A stretch of DNA of 64,000 nucleotides from Bacteriovoracaceae bacterium (GCA_023701435.1 JAMPXB010000013.1:1-64000), one strand, 5' to 3'; counted from the stretch's first letter, positions 44,280 to 53,154 are shown. Notes: generated by a model not told the origin, from the letters alone. A program made the numbers and translations.

Positions 44280-44347
44280 GAAAGCTTTTTCGGATGACAG
44301 GAGAAAAACTTTAATTTTGTAAAAATCGCAATTAAATTCCGAAAAAT

Positions 44348-45170
44348 TTAAATCGAAGAAATATTAGGTTGTCCTGGAGTTGATATGCCATAAGGAACGG
44401 AAGCATTCCGAATAACACTGAAGACACTGGCCATCGCAACAACAGGATCCTTTGATTTTGGAATAGAGTTAATATAAAACATGGCGCGAGCAAAACGATC
44501 CGCAGACTTATTTGTTCCAGGAAGCATTACTGTTCCTCCAATCTCTTTCCAGTATTCGGCTAAGGCCAGTTGTTTTCGAAAATAGGAGAGTTCGTCATGA
44601 CCTGATACTGGCGATCATGATGAATAGCCAGTTTACCATTAATATACTCAATAATGGCGCTATCACCGGATGCATCTGATAGAGATAGGTGGACCGTAGC
44701 AAGCCGCTTTTCACCAGGAACAGTGGCAGTGATCAAAGTGAAAGGTTCTGTTTTTAAGGCTTCGACGGCTTCTTTGACAGTTGCAAAATTATCTAAGACA
44801 TATTGGCCCCAAATTGAAATGGGCAGGGTCGGTTTTTGTTTATCAGGCTTAGGATACTCTGATTCTGCTAACCAGAAAATATTCATACCGAGACCATTTT
44901 CTTCATTCCGTCAGTGGTTGAAACATCATGGCCTGAAGCAATGATACGTCCATGTTTTGAGGTCCAGGTTAATGATTGAGGACCTGCTTCACCAGTTCAT
45001 TTCAAGCCTTGGGGAAAGATCCTAAGATTGGTTTCAATGTCATTCTTCCAATCCATGGTTCTTGCCGTTATGACTTCATTATTAACTCCAAAGTAAACGG
45101 CTCGAGTACAGGCCAGAGAGGAATGGTGAGTCATGAGAGCGGAGAGTATAATGACAACGAATTGCTTCAT
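44348..45170 (-). pseudogene. Broken penicillin V acylase / choloylglycine hydrolase-type gene
   Basis: Read on the minus strand from ATG 45170 (GGAG upstream): signal MKQFVVIILSALMTHHSSLA, then CTRAVYFG, where Cys would be the N-terminal nucleophile, and ARTMDWKND. A TGA stops the frame at 44997-44999 (CGA to TGA fits). It continues GEAGPQSLTWTSKHG, then a lost base near 44903, then NIFWLAESEYPKPD and VKEAVEALKTEPFTLITA (the 108-residue track ORF), then a second lost base near 44573, then LPGTNKSADRFARAMFYINSIPKSKDP. It stops at PNISSI, about 30 residues early. Clearly this Ntn-hydrolase family, and clearly dead. Confidence 0.85.
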
Positions 45171-45275
45171 AGGATCTCCATTTTGAGTGTAAGTATCATA
45201 GGAGAAAATTGATCGCTATCAGTGAGGCGTTAAGATTATATATGAGATGGCAATAGCCAGCAGTGTCTTCACCTT

Positions 45276-46217
45276 ATGCACACAAAGCACTATAACGAAC
45301 CTTGGATGAAGAGTTTATTGGTCAGCCTTCTCTTATTCTTTCATTTGAATCTTCAAGCTCAAACCAGATATGAACTTGAACGGATTAATTTTTATCCTAA
45401 AGTTAAGGCTTATGCTAAGTTAGAATATTTCTATCAGACGCTTTTTATCACCACACCCAATAATACATTAAATAGCAGTGAAGTTCGAAACTATAAAAAT
45501 ACTTTTACTACTACATACGCCTATAAGTTAGATTGGCTGTTTTTAGGTACAACTGTTTCTTATGAAGTGGCTACCGAGAATGCTGCTAATTATGGTATCC
45601 CTTCGAACGAGAGGTTTTCTAGTCAAGGCTTTAAGGAACCGGCATTTTTTTTTAAAACACGTTTGCGGGATCAGCATAACGATAAAGGTAATATAGATTT
45701 ATATTTATCATATTCTGATAGTTACGGTTCCAGAGAAATTGGAAAAAGCTCCGCAAATCGTTTGAATGGCGGAAATATTCTTACCAGCCGAATTACTCAT
45801 GGAATTCATGAGTATGAATGGGAATTCTGTAATAATCTTGAATATTCATTTTTGGGAAAAGGTGAGGAACAGAATGATTTTACCAATATCAAGCATTATC
45901 TGGGTTCATATAACATCATAAGTTATTTTTTTCTCGCTCAATATCAAGTGAATTCATGGCTGTTTTTGAATTCTGGAATAGGTATTGAATACCGTACCGT
46001 TCAGGAAATATCAGACCAGCTCGGAGAAAAGCGTGAAATTCAGGAAGGGACGGGAAGTCTCTTTCGGGTGGGAATAAAAAGACCTCTAAGTGAATGGTCA
46101 TTGGCCGAATTTAGCTATGAGCTCAGGCGCAGTAGTTATTTTGTGAATGGAATATCAACTTTTGATGGTGATTCTTCCCAAAACTCTTTTTTGCTCTCCT
46201 TTATACAGGGATTCTAA
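45276..46217 (+). CDS. Outer-membrane beta-barrel-like protein
   Basis: 313 residues from ATG 45276, or 303 from ATG 45306 (MKSLLVSLLLFFHLNLQA signal). Mature part is a chain of alternating aromatic strands (AKLEYFYQTLFI, TTTYAYKLDWLFLGTTVSY, IDLYLSYSDSY) and ends in FIQGF, with a terminal Phe as in barrel proteins. Function unknown. Its stop overlaps the stop of the convergent barrel gene by 4 bp. Confidence 0.7.
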   Translation: MHTKHYNEPWMKSLLVSLLLFFHLNLQAQTRYELERINFYPKVKAYAKLEYFYQTLFITTPNNTLNSSEVRNYKNTFTTTYAYKLDWLFLGTTVSYEVATENAANYGIPSNERFSSQGFKEPAFFFKTRLRDQHNDKGNIDLYLSYSDSYGSREIGKSSANRLNGGNILTSRITHGIHEYEWEFCNNLEYSFLGKGEEQNDFTNIKHYLGSYNIISYFFLAQYQVNSWLFLNSGIGIEYRTVQEISDQLGEKREIQEGTGSLFRVGIKRPLSEWSLAEFSYELRRSSYFVNGISTFDGDSSQNSFLLSFIQGF

Positions 46218-46759
46218 AATCTTTGCTTAAACCCAAGAGCAAGAGAAACTTCATCCTGAGGGTTTATAACGCTACTATTATTAATATAATTTACGATGGT
46301 GATATCATTCATACCAGCTTCCACATAAAATATTTTTGATTCTTTTTTATTATAGGCAACAGAGATCCCCAGATTCATAATTCCTCGTATTGAGCCGATA
46401 GGGTAGTAGTTATCCGGAGCTGTTCCATAATCGTGCGTTTGATATTTAATGCCTAATACGTGAAATATGTTTAAACCTGTATATACGGATATCCGTTTCC
46501 AGTGGAAAAGCTTATAGGTTTGTCTCAGAGTCACTGTCTCTATTAGTGGCCCTCCAGAAATTTCTGAGGGCACAATTCCGTACATGCCACCAATAGAATA
46601 GCGGGAAAATTCTTTTCCTAATCCCAGGGAGATTAGTCCTATTTCCCCTGCAAACTGTGAATTGAAATGATTAATATAAGTTAAGCCTTGGGCATGCAGG
46701 GATAGAAGCAGACCAAAGCTAAAAATCAACTTTTTGATGTCTAATTCCTCCTGGTTCAA
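46214..46759 (-). CDS. Small outer-membrane barrel-like protein
   Basis: 181 residues from TTG 46759; another TTG at 46729 would begin right at the hydrophobic signal IFSFGLLLSLHAQG. Strands such as VYTGLNIFHVLGIKY and YVEAGMNDITIV and a terminal KQRF suggest a small barrel. The start lies inside the upstream phosphoesterase gene, whose end supplies AGGAGGAATTAG, so translation is probably coupled. Confidence 0.65.
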   Translation of the reverse strand: MNQEELDIKKLIFSFGLLLSLHAQGLTYINHFNSQFAGEIGLISLGLGKEFSRYSIGGMYGIVPSEISGGPLIETVTLRQTYKLFHWKRISVYTGLNIFHVLGIKYQTHDYGTAPDNYYPIGSIRGIMNLGISVAYNKKESKIFYVEAGMNDITIVNYINNSSVINPQDEVSLALGFKQRF

Positions 46760-47513
46760 TCATTAACTCGTAGTATGAGCCTTTAGAAGGAGCTCCTATG
46801 GTGATATGTATGGCATTGCCGAAGGTTGATTCCTCCGGGTTGTGATTATGGCCGGTGAAAAAATAATGGATGGCATGTAACTTTGTCAGGTCTTGCCATC
46901 TTTGTATTTGATCCTCAGTAAACCTTTCCCGGTCATTAGGTGGTACATGAGCAATGAGGATGCGTTCACTTGCGTTTGATCCAGAAAGTTGAGCTTCTAC
47001 CCAGGCAGTGTCGGGAACGGTTCCAGAGTTTTCCCAGTTATTATTATCAAAAATGATGAAGTGAACTCCCATGTAGGAAAAAGAAAAATCGCTGTGACCA
47101 AACATTCTTTTATAAATCGGATCACCATTGGCCAATAGGTCGTGGTTTCCAACCGCCACGAGATAGGGATACTTAAGTTTGTTTAAAAAACGTCTCGAAT
47201 TATCATATTCCTCGAGAAGTCCGAGATTTGTGATATCTCCCGCCACGATGACAAAACTATAAGGGCCACGGGAGTTAATGGTGCCTACTAACTCATTTAG
47301 TTCTTCATAATAATTATGAGTGTCAGCAATGAGAGCTATTTTAAAATGGGGTGTTTCAGTAGCTTCTTGTATTTGAATCCGGGCGAGATTCACGGCGTTT
47401 AGTCTTTGTTTGGGTGTATTTGCTGAATAAGTTGAAAGTTTGTACTTACAACTTGAGTATAATAGAAAAATGGTAAGGCATAAAAAAAACTTCACCATGC
47501 GTTTAGATAGCAC
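46719..47513 (-). CDS. Calcineurin-like metallophosphoesterase lipoprotein
   Basis: 264 residues. Signal with lipobox YSSC. The metal motifs are complete: IADTHN, VAGDITN, AVGNHDLLA, an internal IAHVPP and FTGHNHNPE. It should be a periplasmic or outer-membrane-anchored phosphoesterase; substrate unknown. It is divergent from a second phosphoesterase lipoprotein at 47638. Confidence 0.87.
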   Translation of the reverse strand: MLSKRMVKFFLCLTIFLLYSSCKYKLSTYSANTPKQRLNAVNLARIQIQEATETPHFKIALIADTHNYYEELNELVGTINSRGPYSFVIVAGDITNLGLLEEYDNSRRFLNKLKYPYLVAVGNHDLLANGDPIYKRMFGHSDFSFSYMGVHFIIFDNNNWENSGTVPDTAWVEAQLSGSNASERILIAHVPPNDRERFTEDQIQRWQDLTKLHAIHYFFTGHNHNPEESTFGNAIHITIGAPSKGSYYELMIEPGGIRHQKVDF

Positions 47514-47637
47514 TATCCAATCTTAGTGCCAAATTAGTTGCATCAATCTGAATAGCATTGAGTAATCATCCCAAATACATTCTTAATTCGGGTCAAGAGG
47601 ATGTATAAAGCTATTTATAGGGCATACCATTAAAAGT

Positions 47638-48642
47638 ATGAGAACCTTAATCTTAACTCTTCTCTCTATTGTTATACTCCAGAATTGTGCCAAGCCAACA
47701 GCTACAGTATTTGAAGACAAACGTTTAGAGCAAGAGGAAGTTGTTAAGCTTTGTTTCATAGGTGATTTAGGTAAGGACTCCACCCATCAGCAAACTATGG
47801 CAGATGCTCTAGGACGTGAAGAATGCCACCGGATATTTTTATTGGGTGATCTAGTTTATCCAAAAGGAATTAGTTCGGTGGATGATCCAGAATTTGAAAA
47901 GAAGTTTCTTGATTATTATAAGCCCTTATTAGATCAAGACCCGGATTTAATTATTCCACTTGTCCTTGGTAATCACGATCACAAGAAAGATCCTTCGGCT
48001 TGGAAAGATGTAAGTAAACGCTATGAAGGTTTCTTCTTTCCCAATTATTATTACATGATTGACTACGGAGGCCTTTGCCTCGTCGCACTTGATACCAGCT
48101 TTTATTATTACACCGAAAAAGTTGTTGAGGCTACGGAGCAAGCCAGGTGGCTTTTTCAATTACAATCTAGGCTTAAAGATTGTGAAGTAAAAGTGGCCGT
48201 CACCCATCATCCGCTTAAAGGTGATGGTTACGATAAAACTGATGACTGGGAAGGGGCATCGGGACCATTGAAGGCTTTTCTTGAAACCTATATCATTGGT
48301 AAATTTGATATTCATGTTGCTGGACACGTTCACATCCTGGCCGATGATGGGAGAGATGAAAAAACCCGCATGCTCATAAGCGGTGCAGGTGGAGAAAATC
48401 GTAGTGGCGGAAGATCCGGATTCGTGGTTCTCAGATGGGAACCGCATAATCCTAAACGCATAGGGTATTCTTTGCGGTATGTTGACACCGAAGTGAATGT
48501 CTTTGATGAATCTCAAGCAGAATCAGAATATGACCGGCAGGAACAAGTAGCTTCCGAACAAGAAGAACATATCATTCATAAAAGTCGAGTGGAGCCGTTG
48601 TGGCCAACCAAATTTTTCAGATCTTTATTAGATAAGTTATGA
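47638..48642 (+). CDS. Metallophosphoesterase lipoprotein (acid phosphatase-like)
   Basis: 334 residues. Signal MRTLILTLLSIVILQNC, lipobox LQNC. Motifs FIGDLGKDS, LLGDLVYPKG, VLGNHDH, VTHHPLKGDGY and VAGHVHILADD follow the purple-acid-phosphatase-like order (GDxG, GDxxY, GNHD, H, GHxH). The C-terminal tail (about 285-334) is charged and outside the domain. Anchored on the periplasmic side. Different subfamily from its divergent neighbour. Confidence 0.87.
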   Translation: MRTLILTLLSIVILQNCAKPTATVFEDKRLEQEEVVKLCFIGDLGKDSTHQQTMADALGREECHRIFLLGDLVYPKGISSVDDPEFEKKFLDYYKPLLDQDPDLIIPLVLGNHDHKKDPSAWKDVSKRYEGFFFPNYYYMIDYGGLCLVALDTSFYYYTEKVVEATEQARWLFQLQSRLKDCEVKVAVTHHPLKGDGYDKTDDWEGASGPLKAFLETYIIGKFDIHVAGHVHILADDGRDEKTRMLISGAGGENRSGGRSGFVVLRWEPHNPKRIGYSLRYVDTEVNVFDESQAESEYDRQEQVASEQEEHIIHKSRVEPLWPTKFFRSLLDKL

Positions 48643-48685
48643 TGATATCTACAATTTAAGGGAAATTATAACGATGGAGATTCTC

Positions 48686-49054
48686 ATGGCTTCAAATCAA
48701 GAAAACCAAATAGAAATGTTATACTCAGAATCATAGGGGTGGTTTCTCTTCCTGGGTATTTTGCAAATCATTCTTGGGATCGTTGTCTATGCCTATCCCA
48801 TCGCAAGTACTGTCGGAATTAGAGTCACTGTTGCTTCACTACTTCTCATTGGAGTCTTTGCTCAGCTGATTCAATTTTTCGTGCTGTGGAGTAAGCTTAA
48901 AAACTCTCTCAGACTATTACGATCCATCGTTATGATGGTGGCCGGCGAGTTGATGCTCCGTTTTACGGGACAGGGAATGGAGGTTATCGCGATCGCCGAT
49001 TGGGCGCAAGATGCACGAAGATCCTCAGATTGCTTACTATGGTACAAAGGGTAA
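48686..49054 (+). pseudogene. Remnant of an HdeD/DUF308 membrane protein
   Basis: ATG 48686 with GGAG upstream reads MASNQENQIEMLYSES, then TAG at 48734. The same frame goes on GWFLFLGILQIILGIVVYAYPIAS and VASLLLIGVFAQLIQFF, the start of the HdeD family repeat, and becomes unrelated after MVAGELMLRF. It is therefore stopped early and cut at the 3' end. Confidence 0.6.
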
Positions 49055-49127
49055 GGGCCAAAAACTTCGCAGCGGGATGACCTTTACAATTGAACCGATG
49101 ATTAAGCTACGAGATCTTAACTCTTAG
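48996..49127 (+). pseudogene. Fragment of methionine aminopeptidase
   Basis: In a frame other than the HdeD remnant: IGRKMHEDPQIAYYGTKGKG, then LRSGMTFTIEPMI, which is the family's GHGIGR-x-x-H...P block and its TIEPM block. The rest of the enzyme is absent, and a TAG ends the frame. It directly overlaps the end of the HdeD remnant. Confidence 0.75.
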
Positions 49128-49305
49128 AGAAGAAGAGACTGAAGAGTTTACGAAATGGTTTTAGGGCTATGTGGTTATTCAGAACCGAAATAACCTCTGT
49201 CGATTAGATTAATCAGTTTTTAGATCATTTTTACCGAGGGTAATTCAACAATATTAATAACATATTTATTTAGCTCAAATTTGAGCTGAATGGAGGAGAT
49301 ATTGT

Positions 49306-49709
49306 TATGAATAATTTAAGAATTGACCCTTTATTTGATCCGGTGACTAATTCATTAATTATTTCAGAAAAATTTAAAATCAAGCAATGTCCTAAGGGCA
49401 TTTCAAAAATGTAGAGAAGAATTAATGCTAAATTCAACCTACCAATTAGAAGTTCATTTAATTGAAAGTTATTATTATGGTGGAGCGAAAGGAAGACAAA
49501 GATTGGAGCGAAAAGTAGAAATTAGTGAGTTTGGTTTAGCACTTCTTCTTTTGTATATTAATAGTCCAAAAGCGCGTCAGATTTCTGCAGAGATTCTCTA
49601 TCGATTCTTTAAACTGAAAACATACGTTGAAGGATTGAATGATCGTCAGATAGGAGCAATTAAAGGTTACTATCGAAAGCAAATGAGAGGGCCGGGTATT
49701 AAACCTTAG
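49306..49709 (+). pseudogene. Frameshifted Rha-like phage regulatory gene
   Basis: GGAGG precedes ATG 49306: MNNLRIDPLFDPVTNSLIIS, then EKFKIK. One base is missing near 49384; in the next frame it continues NVLRAFQKCREEL and through the track ORF at 49425 (VEISEFGLALLLLYI, RFFKLKTYVEGL). SLIISEKF...NVLRAF matches the Rha antirepressor opening (xVAExFgKxHxxVLR). If so it is the trace of a prophage. The match is by eye. Confidence 0.5.
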
Positions 49710-49740
49710 AAAAATAAAAAGCTCTGTGTGGTAAACAGTC
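49710..49740. repeat. Degenerate member of the terminator-repeat family
   Basis: AAAAATAAAAAGCTCTGTGTGGTAAACAGTC resembles the hairpins at 51154, 53074 and 56154 but has lost the right arm. Confidence 0.5.
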
Positions 49741-49829
49741 AATGTTAAAAAAGTTTAATTGATTCTCTTTGTACCTTCTATGCATTAAGCTAACTTTAAA
49801 GTAGTTAAATAAATTGAGAAGAGGAAAGT

Positions 49830-50180
49830 ATGTCAGACGAAAATCAAACATGTCCAAAATGTGAATCTCCTGATGGTTACCAAGATGGTTTGCAATGGGT
49901 TTGTCCAGAATGTTTTCATGAGTGGACTCTTGGAGAAGCTGTAGCGGAGCAAGAAGAGGTTGTTGCCCAGTTTTTAGATGCAAACGGCGTTCAGCTACAA
50001 AATGGTGATTCCGTTACCGTGATTAAGGATCTTAAGGCCGGAAATAGCACAATTAAATCTGGCACCAAAGTGAAGAATATTCGCTTATTGGATGAGCCTG
50101 TGAATGGGCACGATATTTCCTGCAAGATAGATGGAATCGGATCAATGTATCTCAAATGTTCAGTCGTCAAAAAAGCCTAG
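49830..50180 (+). CDS. PhnA/YjdM zinc-ribbon protein
   Basis: 116 residues. N-terminal zinc ribbon CPKCES...WVCPECFHEW (residues about 8-31), then a small barrel with DSVTVIKDLKAGNS and GHDISCKIDGIG. This is the PhnA/YjdM family, named from phosphonate operons but without a proven role in phosphonate use. GAGGAAAG precedes the ATG. Single gene with a terminator. Confidence 0.92.
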   Translation: MSDENQTCPKCESPDGYQDGLQWVCPECFHEWTLGEAVAEQEEVVAQFLDANGVQLQNGDSVTVIKDLKAGNSTIKSGTKVKNIRLLDEPVNGHDISCKIDGIGSMYLKCSVVKKA

Positions 50181-50218
50181 ACCAGTCAAAAAACTTTAAA
50201 TCAGATAAAATGAAATAT

Positions 50219-50245
50219 AAAGCCCAGCGGATTAAACTGGGCTTT
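50219..50245. terminator. Terminator between PhnA-like gene and SoxR
   Basis: AAAGCCCAG / CTGGGCTTT with a 9-base loop. It lies 8 bp after the end of the convergent soxR gene and 39 bp after the PhnA-like gene. Its right side (GGGCTTTAGTAT) matches the repeat at 53074 and 56154. Confidence 0.8.
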
Positions 50246-50252
50246 AGTATAA

Positions 50253-50717
50253 TTACTTTTTTAGTATTAGTTGGGGACCTGATCCTTTTTTACACAACTT
50301 ATCTTCTGGGTTTCTTAATGGGCATTCAGTAAGTGATAGGCAGCCACATCCAATACATTTATCAAGGTGATCTCTAATTTGCATAAGGGCTTTAATTTTT
50401 GATTCAATTTCATTTCTCCAAACCTTACTAATTCGAGTCCAATCAGCATCAGTTAGCTTTCTATCTTTAGGGAGGTTATCCAGCATCGATTTTATTTCTT
50501 CTAGCGAATATCCAATGCCTTGCGCTGCTTTCACTAATGAAACAATTCTTAAAGATTCTCTTGGGAATTGTCTTTGATTTCCATTATTTCGAAATGACGA
50601 AATTATTCCCTTTTCCTCATAGAAGTGAATTGTAGAGATCGGAAGACCACTTCTTTTAGAAAGTTCACCAACAGAAAGAATTGCTTTTAGTTTTGAATAA
50701 AATTGTTCATTACTCAC
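50253..50717 (-). CDS. soxR: SoxR-type redox-sensing MerR regulator
   Basis: 154 residues. MerR helix-turn-helix at 14-55 (LSVGELSKRSGLPISTIHFYEEKG), a long dimer helix, then the [2Fe-2S] motif CIGCGCLSLTEC (Cys 121, 124, 126, 132; CxxCxCx5C), diagnostic for SoxR. It should sense redox-active compounds by cluster oxidation. It is divergent from a small membrane protein gene, with a perfect sox box between them and no soxS present, as in most non-enteric bacteria. Confidence 0.93.
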   Translation of the reverse strand: MSNEQFYSKLKAILSVGELSKRSGLPISTIHFYEEKGIISSFRNNGNQRQFPRESLRIVSLVKAAQGIGYSLEEIKSMLDNLPKDRKLTDADWTRISKVWRNEIESKIKALMQIRDHLDKCIGCGCLSLTECPLRNPEDKLCKKGSGPQLILKK

Positions 50718-50732
50718 GGTATTTCTCCCTTG

Positions 50733-50752
50733 ACCTCAAGTTAACTTGAGGT
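50733..50752. promoter_or_regulatory. Sox box: perfect 20-bp palindrome in a 19-bp-spacer promoter
   Basis: ACCTCAAGTTAACTTGAGGT is a perfect inverted repeat and matches the known SoxR operator core. On the plus strand it lies between TTGACC (50730-50735) and TATCTT (50755-50760), 19 bp apart, the long spacer MerR-family regulators correct by twisting DNA. Confidence 0.9.
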
Positions 50753-50796
50753 TGTATCTTGTAGCATTATTACGTCAATTTCAAGAGAGGTTTAAA

Positions 50797-51150
50797 ATGT
50801 TAGGATATGAAATGGCTAAAACAGTTCACTTTGTTTCTATTTTAGGAGTCTTTATTGCTACAGGGTATTCATTTGCACTGATGAATAGCGAGAGTAAGGC
50901 GAAGAAAATTGCAGATAATTTACAGGCTGTTTTTGGAATATTAATTTTTGTTAGTGCCTTTTGGCTAGCCTCGGTACTTGATCTGAATTCGAATTTCCCA
51001 CGATGGGGAAAATTGAAAACGGTCTTATGGTTTCTGCTTACTATTCTTGGAATATTTTCAACAAAGAAAAAGTATGCTTCAAGAGGGCTGTTTGCAGTAA
51101 TTTTTATTCTAGGATTTCTTGCGATTGGAATAGCTGTATTTAAACCATAG
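50797..51150 (+). CDS. SoxR-controlled small membrane protein
   Basis: 117 residues from ATG 50797 (AGAGG 6 bp upstream); the track's earlier start lies inside the promoter. Four hydrophobic helices (about 8-28, 42-60, 72-88, 98-115) joined by short basic loops. No family recognised with confidence. The sox-box promoter points directly at it, so it should be induced by redox-cycling agents. A transport or membrane-redox role is possible but unproven. Confidence 0.75.
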   Translation: MLGYEMAKTVHFVSILGVFIATGYSFALMNSESKAKKIADNLQAVFGILIFVSAFWLASVLDLNSNFPRWGKLKTVLWFLLTILGIFSTKKKYASRGLFAVIFILGFLAIGIAVFKP

Positions 51151-51153
51151 GTA

Positions 51154-51184
51154 TAAAAAAAGCCCTGTGTGGTAGACAGGGCTT
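51154..51184 (-). terminator. Terminator of the DUF2339 gene, member of the repeat family
   Basis: On the minus strand AGCCCTGT-CTACCAC-ACAGGGCT is followed by seven T, then ATACC. It ends the DUF2339 transcript. The right flank AGAATCTTTCACTTATT resembles AGTATGTTTCACTCATT of the 53074 copy. Confidence 0.85.
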
Positions 51185-51225
51185 AGAATCTTTCACTTAT
51201 TACGAAGCTCCTGAAAGTAATTTTT

Positions 51226-52842
51226 CTATCCTTTTGCAGACACTGTATTAATTTTTCGATAAAAATATCCGCAGGCATAAACCAACCCACCTATTATTAA
51301 AAGCGATATAATTCTTTGCCCCTGACCGAGCATGCCGAAGGAATTAAAAACGAAATAAGCGATAGCAATAAAAATAACTGGAAAGACTGATTTTGCAGTT
51401 GTGGCATCTTGCTGCTTCATTCCGCGATAGAGAATAATAAATGCGTAAACGGTCCAAAGTTGAGGCACACCATATTCACCAACAATCTCTTTAAGTCGGT
51501 AAATTCCTATAATAAATTGTGAATGGGCTATCCCAAGTATAATTTCTTGATGAATTCGACTTTTCTCCGAGTTATAAATGGCAATAACTCCATAAAGAAA
51601 ACCAAAGAAGACGAGAACCAAATTAGGTGTAGAGCCTTGTGAAAAACTTAAACTTAGAATTCCATAAGCAGTCACTAGGGCCAAAATGATTGTTACCCCA
51701 TTAAACTCTGGTCGAATCGGATATCTTTTTGAAAATGAAAATGCAATTAAGATGCAGGCAACAGTTGCATACCGAAAAATGTCATTCATCGCTACAAAGA
51801 AGATAGCATGCGCAAGTATAACCGAAATGAATAAGTAAATTACAGGAGCGCTATTCAGCTTCTCGTTACTCAGTTTTGAGTTAGCAGTTTGAAGAAGAAC
51901 AAGAAGACTAACAGAAAAAATCACAGCAAATGCGGTCGCAAAATATGGATTGATCTTGTCTAGAATATAGAAAACATGTCCATAGAAGAATAGATATACA
52001 GGAAAGAATTGCTGTGCTTCTGACAAAGTAAGCTTTGCTTCGTTTTTAACTGTATAAAGTAATGTAGCAAGTGAAAAAATAATCATTTGAATTGTTTGTA
52101 ATAGGACAACTGGCCATTTTAGGTCAGCTTGCGAGCTAATCGAAACGACAACCACAAGAAAGAGTGAGAAATAGGCACATAATACAATGATTGAACGAAT
52201 TTTGAGTTTAATCGCTGTCGCTGCATATATACAATTCCAGGCCAGTAGATAAATCGAAAAATAATTTAGAGAAGAAAAACTATCTTTCAAAAGAACTGCG
52301 CCTAAATAAGTTCCAGCGGCTGCCATTATTGCAAATGTTTCTTCTTTAAATTTTGAAAGAAGCCATAGGGACATGACACTAACCAGAGCAGTGCCTATCA
52401 AACCGATTAAGGGCGAAAAAAGTAAGTGATAGAAAACACAACCGTAAATTGTAAGATGAAGAATGGCAATTCCTGCAGCGGGTAGTATCGAGAAGTAGGT
52501 GCGGTCTTCAATCTTGTTAAAGGCCGGAACGAAAATGAGTGATAGCCCAAATAAGGTAGCTAGGACCATTTGCCTTACAGGTGTAAGCCATCCACTATCA
52601 ATCGAAAACTTTATTAGAAGAACTATTGCAAAAAGAAGACAACCTGCCCCTACATACCCCAAGACATTACTAGGCTTTGGGTTTTCCTTAACTTTCATTT
52701 CGTTATAAATAGGTTCCGAAATGGGAAGCGGCGGTGGTGTTTGATTAGCTACGACTGGGAATATTATTTCTTCAAGTTTCTGAAGACGATCTTTGAGAGC
52801 ATTTATTTCGTTTAAAATAGACTGCTGACCATTTTCTTCCAT
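51226..52842 (-). CDS. DUF2339 multi-pass membrane protein
   Basis: 538 residues from ATG 52842 (AAGGG upstream); the track's 52947 start adds 35 unlikely residues. Residues 1-60 are a coiled-coil (INALKDRLQKLEEII) and a Pro-rich linker; the rest is about 16 hydrophobic helices, as in the DUF2339 family. Inner-membrane protein of unknown function. Single gene. Confidence 0.82.
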   Translation of the reverse strand: MEENGQQSILNEINALKDRLQKLEEIIFPVVANQTPPPLPISEPIYNEMKVKENPKPSNVLGYVGAGCLLFAIVLLIKFSIDSGWLTPVRQMVLATLFGLSLIFVPAFNKIEDRTYFSILPAAGIAILHLTIYGCVFYHLLFSPLIGLIGTALVSVMSLWLLSKFKEETFAIMAAAGTYLGAVLLKDSFSSLNYFSIYLLAWNCIYAATAIKLKIRSIIVLCAYFSLFLVVVVSISSQADLKWPVVLLQTIQMIIFSLATLLYTVKNEAKLTLSEAQQFFPVYLFFYGHVFYILDKINPYFATAFAVIFSVSLLVLLQTANSKLSNEKLNSAPVIYLFISVILAHAIFFVAMNDIFRYATVACILIAFSFSKRYPIRPEFNGVTIILALVTAYGILSLSFSQGSTPNLVLVFFGFLYGVIAIYNSEKSRIHQEIILGIAHSQFIIGIYRLKEIVGEYGVPQLWTVYAFIILYRGMKQQDATTAKSVFPVIFIAIAYFVFNSFGMLGQGQRIISLLIIGGLVYACGYFYRKINTVSAKG

Positions 52843-52925
52843 GACACCCTTCTTAAAGTGATGATGATTGAAGTTAAAACACATTAACTTTGATTGTACA
52901 TAATACGGGATTTTTAGAAACTTAA

Positions 52926-53060
52926 GATCCCTCCCTTCCTGGAGCACAAGAAGAACTTCGAAACTACAGCGATCGTGCTCTCAAAGAAAGAACTGGAAGA
53001 TCACCGATTCAGCCAGACAATGTTCCTGATGAAAAGGATGAGATGGAGAAATTGGAGTTG
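52926..53060 (+). pseudogene. C-terminal remnant of an unidentified gene
   Basis: An open stretch without start reads AQEELRNYSDRALKERTGRS, then IQPDNVPDEKDEMEKLEL and a stop. The charged, Pro-containing composition looks like a real protein tail. It lies just left of the direct repeat, so it may be what stood beyond tRNA-His before the insertion. No family recognised. Confidence 0.4.
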
Positions 53061-53072
53061 TAAAAAAGCTAA

Positions 53073-53154
53073 AAATAAAAAAAGCCCTGTGGGTTAAACA
53101 GGGCTTTAGTATGTTTCACTCATTGCTGAGATCATCACTGAATTTAATGGGGTG
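53073..53154. repeat. 82-bp direct repeat, left copy, at the edge of the tRNA-His segment
   Basis: AAATAAAAAAAGCCCTGTGG ... ATTTAATGGGGTG. Identical to 56153-56234 except one base (C/T) and exactly 3080 bp away, same orientation. It contains a terminator hairpin for minus-strand transcripts and ends with 7 bases equal to the tRNA-His 3' end (CACCCCA on the minus strand). Confidence 0.95.

Noticed and set aside
44654-45212. Plus-strand ORFs at 44654 and 44976
   Set aside because: They are antisense to the acylase-type pseudogene, whose homology is clear on the minus strand.
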